Origin: Pterois miles
Taxonomy: Eukaryota > Chordata > Actinopteri > Perciformes > Scorpaenidae
Direction: 5' to 3'
Assembly (NCBI GenBank): GCA_947000775.1
Contig: CAMQGK010000144.1
Span: 13,324,501 to 13,388,500, forward strand
Length of the DNA: 64,000 bases
In this document: positions 59,945-64,000 of the stretch, piece by piece
Position numbering within the stretch: the stretch's first letter is position 1
How the letters are laid out: each line of letters opens with the position of its first letter
Position numbers and translations under genes: made by a program
Notes under the pieces: generated by a model
What the model was told of the DNA's origin: nothing
Database searches by the model: none
What the model saw: only the letters and a program-made list of their open reading frames with translations

Positions 59945-60245
59945 AGAGCTGCAGTGATTAGTCGATTAGTTATAAGCTATTAAATTAATTTCCAACTACT
60001 TCCAAACTAATTGGTTTGAGTAAGTTTTTTTAAAAAAAATCAAAAATCCCTGATTCCACCTTCTCAAATCAGAATATTTTCTAGTTTTTTTACTCCTCTT
60101 TGACGGTTACCTAAATATCTTTGCGTTATGGAGAAAACAAGATATTTGAGGTCATCATCTTGGGCTTTGGGAAATGCTGATTGCCATTTTCTGACGTTTT
60201 ATAGACCAAACAACTAAGCGATTAATTGAGGAATAATCTATCATC
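59945..60245 (+). repeat. Dispersed repeat 'GATTAGTCGATTAG'
   Basis: AGAGCTGCAGTGATTAGTCG opens it, ACAAGATATTTGAGGTCATC, TTGGGCTTTGGGAAATGCTG and TTTTATAGACCAAACAACTA follow, and it closes with GCGATTAATTGAGGAATAAT. This is one of the commonest fish dispersed repeats. Confidence 0.75.
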
Positions 60246-60479
60246 CGATCACAGTCAGACAGACGTTGCCTTCGTTGGTTGAGCTGGTTAGGTTTAGGCA
60301 TGAAGAGTGAGATTGGTTAGGGTTAGTGTGAGAATATCAGGGTAAGCCAGTCAGACGCTGAGTAGGGCAGGTCATGCCTTTGCCATTGTAGGAAAAAAAT
60401 AGTATGACCAGGAAGGTCTGGTGATGTTATTCTGCATAATAATTAGCCATGTGCTTCTGTTTACTGTGTTTTCTGAGAA

Positions 60480-60890
60480 ATGGGGAACACTGGGTGAGGG
60501 AACATAAAGCTGAAAGAGCACAGGGCTGAGAGAATATAGGGCCAAAGGAACCTAGGGCTGAGGGAACCTAGGGCTGAGGAAATATATTGTAGGGATGAGG
60601 GAACATAAGGCTGAAAGAGCACAGGGCCGAGGGAACATAGGGATGAGGAAAGATAGGGCCGAGGGAACATAGGGTTGAGGGAACCCAGTGCAGAGTGAAC
60701 CTAGGACTGAGGAAACATATTGTAGGGTCGAGGGAACACTGGTCTGAGGGAACACTGGTCTGAGGGAGCACTGGTCTTAGGGAACACTAGGCTGAGGGAA
60801 CACTAGGCTGAGGGAACACTGGCCTTGGGGAACACTGGCCTCAGGGAACATAAGGCTAAATGAGCACAGGGCTGAGGGAACAATCTGTAC
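60480..60890. repeat. 16-bp minisatellite with higher-order structure
   Basis: Units near GGGAACACTGGTCTGA or GGGAACACTAGGCTGA repeat about 25 times with variation. A longer block (GAAAYATATTGTAGGG...GAGGGAACA) occurs twice about 137 bases apart and AACATAARGCTGAAAGAGCA recurs, showing nested duplications. It generates repetitive antisense frames that are not genes. MBTPS1 intron 1. Confidence 0.9.
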
Positions 60891-61415
60891 ACTCAGCTCT
60901 GGAACATGTTGTGCTCCCAGCAGTAAAGCTCAGCTGGTCAGAGAGCAGATGGTCCACAGTGCACTAGCAGTCATGCAGCAGGTTTTGTGAATGCCAATCA
61001 ATGAAATCAAGCCCCAAAATGAGGATGGGATGGTACTTTAGTTTCATGAATAAACACAACAGAACACGTCTCGGTATACTGTAGGAACTAAAAGGCCATC
61101 CTCAGTGTCCCTCTGGTGTAAGGTAGTGGCAGTAACAGGCTCTGCAGGTCTTATGTATCCTGGGCTGGACCCTCAGTCAGTGGGGAGCTGGTTCTCATGA
61201 ACTGTGGTGTTGAGCTTGCCAAATGTGTAGGCTTATGTGTTGGGGAGTCATATATCTCACAGCTTCAGGTCATTTGAGGCAGCCCAGCAGATCCTCCTTG
61301 GGCTGGTTTGTGTTACTGTGTAGCTGTACTGTGTATGTGCTGCATTTGGAAAGTTATTGATGCAACTTAGGATGACTTTCATTGCAGCATGAAGATGTTT
61401 TTTATGAGTTTGTTT
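60891..61415 (+). other. mbtps1: MBTPS1 intron 1, nothing recognised
   Basis: No supported exon or repeat. Confidence 0.4.
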
Positions 61416-61419
61416 AAAG

Positions 61420-61905
61420 CAGTTCATAGTGTATCAGTTATGTGTTGAGTTCATAGACTTTTTTTGCAACCATAAGTGACATGAAACTGTGGAGCTAAGC
61501 ACAACTGAAAGTTGAATAAGACATTTTTCGGCGACCAAAATGTTACAATTAACTTTGATGTACTGAAAACACACTGTGGATGTAATGTTAACTCCCTGAC
61601 TGGGCAATGCTGTGGTAGTGACCTTTCAATCAAAGGTAGCCTAAAAAAACATAATTTACTAAATGAACATCATGCTGTATTGAAGAAGACTTGAAACTAG
61701 TGATTTAGACCATAAACTCATGTTTACAATGTTTACTGAGGTAATAAAGCAAGTGAGAAGTAGGATAATTTTCTCATAGACCTCTATACAATCTGACTTC
61801 TATTTGCAACCAGAGGAGTCGCCCCCTGCTGGCTGTTAGGAAGAATGCAACTTTAGGGCACTTCTGCATTGGCCGACCTGGAGGTTGCCCCCTGGTTGAG
61901 TTTCT
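61420..61905 (+). repeat. Repeat R7, uninterrupted copy
   Basis: TGTGGAGCTAAGCACAACTG, GAATAAGACATTTTTC, ATAATTTTCTCATAGACCTC, TTTGCAACCAGAGGAGTCGC and GGAGGTTGCCCCCTGG form one colinear series; the same parts are split by an insertion at 30713-31620. Confidence 0.6.
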
Positions 61906-61924
61906 TCACTGGGTCCGTGTTTGG

Positions 61925-62045
61925 TAGAGATGAAATGGTATGAAAATTTCATATCACAGCTATATTGATCAAAAGTATGACAGTTATCAGTATTTTTGCA
62001 GTCTGAAGTTTCAATGTGAAACCAGTAATGGTTTCATCCCTAGTA
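61925..62045. mobile_element. 121-bp palindromic miniature element
   Basis: Starts TAGAGATGAAATGGTATGAA and ends TAATGGTTTCATCCCTA (reverse complement TAGGGATGAAACCATTA), an imperfect inverted terminal repeat. Interior reads TTTCATATCACAGCTATATT. Confidence 0.6.
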
Positions 62046-62621
62046 TCTGGTTGTAGATGGCTGCATTCTGTATTCCTCTGTATAACTAAGCCAGGTCTTT
62101 CATGCAGGTAAGATAAGGTTTTATCTCAGTGCACATGCTTAATCTGCTATCAGGGTTGGTCACCGAGGGCAGCGCAACCTCTCCATGGCTGCTAAATGAA
62201 GGAGTGGTTAATACCATATTCTACATCTCTCTGCACCCAACGCCTCCCTTCCATCCCCTTGGCACAGCAGAGGAAACACTTTCTTTGAACACTGCATGAG
62301 GGGATAGAAATAGAAACAAAGCCGCTGTAAGGTTGTTTTCCTAAACCCTGGTGTTGCAGGGGGCTAGAAATAAACTTTATCAGCGTTTTTCATGGCATTT
62401 GGAGCAAGCAGCCAGCGCAGCCAAAATGTTCGCTGCTGTGTGAGAGTGAGCACGGGCCACAGCGAGTTTCATGTTGTTGAAAGCAAGGCAAGAAGTAGGC
62501 TGAATGCACACTCCAGAGCTGCCTCTACGACTGTACGTCACAGCCTGCAAAACAGCTCTGCTCCACCAAGTGTAAAATGTTGGACAGCGGAACGCCATAA
62601 ACTGTGGACTGTATGGCCGTA

Positions 62622-62789
62622 ATGGGTAAATGCAGTTTTTCCGAGGGCTGGCTTGACAATCCCAAATATAAAGCCTGGTTGGCTCAGGATTCCAAATGGG
62701 AAAAGAAAGTTAGATGTATACTTAGTGTAAAATCATTCGACTTCTTTTTGGTTGATAACGATTCAGCCTCACTGATGTATCGTGACTGA
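62622..62789 (+). pseudogene. Transposon-derived zinc-finger protein fragment
   Basis: Frame from ATG 62622 to TGA 62789 (55 residues) begins MGKCSFSEGWLDNPKYKAWL and continues with KKVRCILSVKSFDF. The pattern GKC-x-F-x3-WL-x6-KAWL...RC-x3-V-KSFD resembles the N-terminal BED/zinc-finger-like domain of proteins encoded by fish DNA transposons. Where a second zinc cysteine is expected the frame has Ser (CILSVK). No downstream transposase is attached. Likely a relic; homology is from pattern recognition. Confidence 0.55.
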
Positions 62790-63231
62790 CATAATCATAT
62801 CTGCATTTCATATAAGCTGGCAGATAGGCATAAGGAAATTGCGGTGCAGTAAAGTGCGGCAATATCTGTTTATAGGCTAAGGCTATATTGTTATGTATCT
62901 GACCTTGAGGTGAGATTAGGTCACTTCATCTTGCAAATGAAAAGTCGATCACATATAAGAGAAAACATTGCTCGGTTCTGAATCTCGTTTTACAGCCACA
63001 GCTGTGAAGCTGATTCCATATGCTGAGAGTATCTGTGTTTGCAAGGTCACAAAATCAATTTGTCATTTTCCTCTGAATTCATTCATGTTTGTGGGTGTAA
63101 GAACATGTCTTGAAATTGTTAAATGTAGGTAGCTATTACATAAATTATATATTGTATTTGCAATACACTCGTACTAACATTTAAATGTCAACAAGCTCTG
63201 TCCTGATTCCCAACTTCTCTTTTCCTTCCAG

Positions 63232-63597
63232 ATAAAAACAGGAGGGACTACAGTGGAACTCTAAATTGACACCAGCATCTTCCTCCACCACTGCTCCCAC
63301 CCTCCTCCCGTCCATCCACTGCTCTTATTGGTTGCCTCCTCCGGTTCTCAACATGGCGACCGTGTTTCTGCTCTGGCTGTGCCACTGACCTCCACCCTGG
63401 ACTACCACCATGGAGAGAAAACGCAGAAAGAAATTAATCTAGCTGCTCAGGCCGTTTGCAGTATGGACTCGTTTTTGGAGCTCTGGACCTGAAATGCTCT
63501 GTTCCAAACCCTGACCCCTGAACCAGGTTTTAGCTGCTCAGTTTTCATCTGAAACAGCACGCCTGCTGCTAGAGCTTCAAAGGGCCAGGCCAAACTG
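63232..63597 (+). other. mbtps1: MBTPS1 exon 2, 5' untranslated part with four uORFs
   Basis: TCTCTTTTCCTTCCAG ending at 63231 is a strong acceptor. Before the main ATG the exon holds uORFs at 63353-63388 (MATVFLLWLCH, A at -3 and G at +4), 63410-63442 (MERKRRKKLI, perfect CCACCATGG context), 63463-63492 (MDSFLELWT) and 63494-63514 (MLCSKP), all closed before 63598. Confidence 0.7.
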
Positions 63598-63826
63598 ATG
63601 GTTTGCACTACATCACAGCTTAAAATGCTCCTGCTTCCTGTGTGGGCATCCATGCTTTTGGGGCTGGTGATGGGCTTCCTACCTGAGGTGGGGATGGAGC
63701 CGGCGGGAGGAGCCCAATCTGACTCCGACCACACCCCCAACGCAGAGTCCCTCGCTTCATCATGGAGCTCCAACTGCTCCCAGTTAACCCTCAAACTGGA
63801 GTTCTCCTCCAAGGTGGTGGAACATG
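63598..63826 (+). CDS. mbtps1: MBTPS1 (site-1 protease) first coding exon, partial gene
   Basis: Encodes the first 76 residues plus one base of the next codon, ending at donor GTATGA (63827). Residues 10-27 (MLLLPVWASMLLGLVMGF) form the hydrophobic core of a signal peptide; residues 59-76 read NCSQLTLKLEFSSKVVEH, matching human S1P CSHLTLKVEFSSTVVEY at the start of the inhibitory prodomain. The split codon g|.. would give Glu or similar as in human. S1P is a Golgi subtilisin-like protease that cleaves SREBPs and ATF6 in sterol and ER-stress signalling. The catalytic domain is outside the window. Translation could instead begin at Met10 (63625), which has an A at -3, unlike the first ATG; both keep a signal peptide. 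Confidence 0.93.
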
Positions 63827-64000
63827 GTATGAAGAAATTGTTCAAATTAGTGGATATGTTTTGAATTGTGTCTTAATCAGCAGTGGAAATGCTTCTGTTG
63901 GAAACATTTCCAGACTTCCCAACAGAATTTCTCAATCATTTAAAGATGATGCTCATAGGAGATGATTGCACTGGGGGGAACGAGATTTTACATTCATCAA
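63827..64000 (+). other. mbtps1: MBTPS1 intron 2 (start only)
   Basis: Intronic sequence to the window edge. The next exon should continue with residues like EYIVAFNGYF. Confidence 0.75.

Noticed and set aside
60461..60771. Several antisense frames with PSALCSL-type repeats
   Set aside because: Translations of the 16-bp minisatellite; no start context or conservation signal.

Overview
The window reads as chromosomal DNA from a teleost fish, probably a spiny-rayed (perciform-like) species. It has intron-bearing vertebrate genes, long AT-biased non-coding stretches, many (TG)n, (CA)n and (TA)n microsatellites, tRNA-derived fish SINEs, and a dense load of small non-autonomous DNA transposons. 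The species assignment is an inference from repeat style and protein similarity; no search was run.

Two protein-coding genes are secure, both on the + strand and head to tail. (1) PSKH1, a dual-acylated Golgi/centrosome-associated Ser/Thr kinase. It has a CpG-dense promoter and untranslated first exon ending at 38563, a second exon (39303-40100) carrying the start codon at 40032, the main kinase exon (41473-42396), a 6.35 kb intron, and the last coding exon (48748-49065). A long 3' region may run to a polyadenylation signal near 54572. (2) MBTPS1 (site-1 protease, S1P/SKI-1), of which only the 5' end is in the window: promoter and untranslated exon 1 (ending 57237), a 6 kb intron, and exon 2 (63232-63826) with the signal peptide and start of the prodomain. 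The rest of the gene lies beyond the right edge.

A third locus (9896-12571) is a dead HIPK-like protein kinase. Four exons with recognisable splice sites still read as kinase subdomains (glycine loop, hinge, DFG, APE), but they carry stop codons, a lost VAIK lysine and a damaged catalytic loop. The DFG exon is split by a 598-bp hAT-type element with a perfect 8-bp target duplication. A short GC3-rich open frame at 22601-22809 may be a terminal exon or relic of an unrecognised gene.

The first 38 kb, apart from the pseudogene, is intergenic and dominated by repeats. These include SINEs near 3.9, 5.4, 14.5, 16.1 and 29.3 kb, a truncated Tc1/mariner copy (25966-26865), paired hAT copies (32068-33669 and about 57905-58830, opposite orientations), several TTAA-flanked miniature elements, a Harbinger-like family with TTA duplications, fragments carrying a THAP-domain start, and an inverted pair of elements at 35-38 kb. 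The PSKH1 3' flank (50-54 kb) is especially rich in TTAA-flanked elements.

Both genes have notable upstream ORFs: one in PSKH1 whose stop overlaps the start codon as TGATG, and a series of four in MBTPS1 exon 2. I found no prokaryotic system, CRISPR array, cluster of novel genes or clear new biological machinery. The most interesting items are the transposon-split kinase pseudogene, the uORF arrangements and the TTAA-element cluster.
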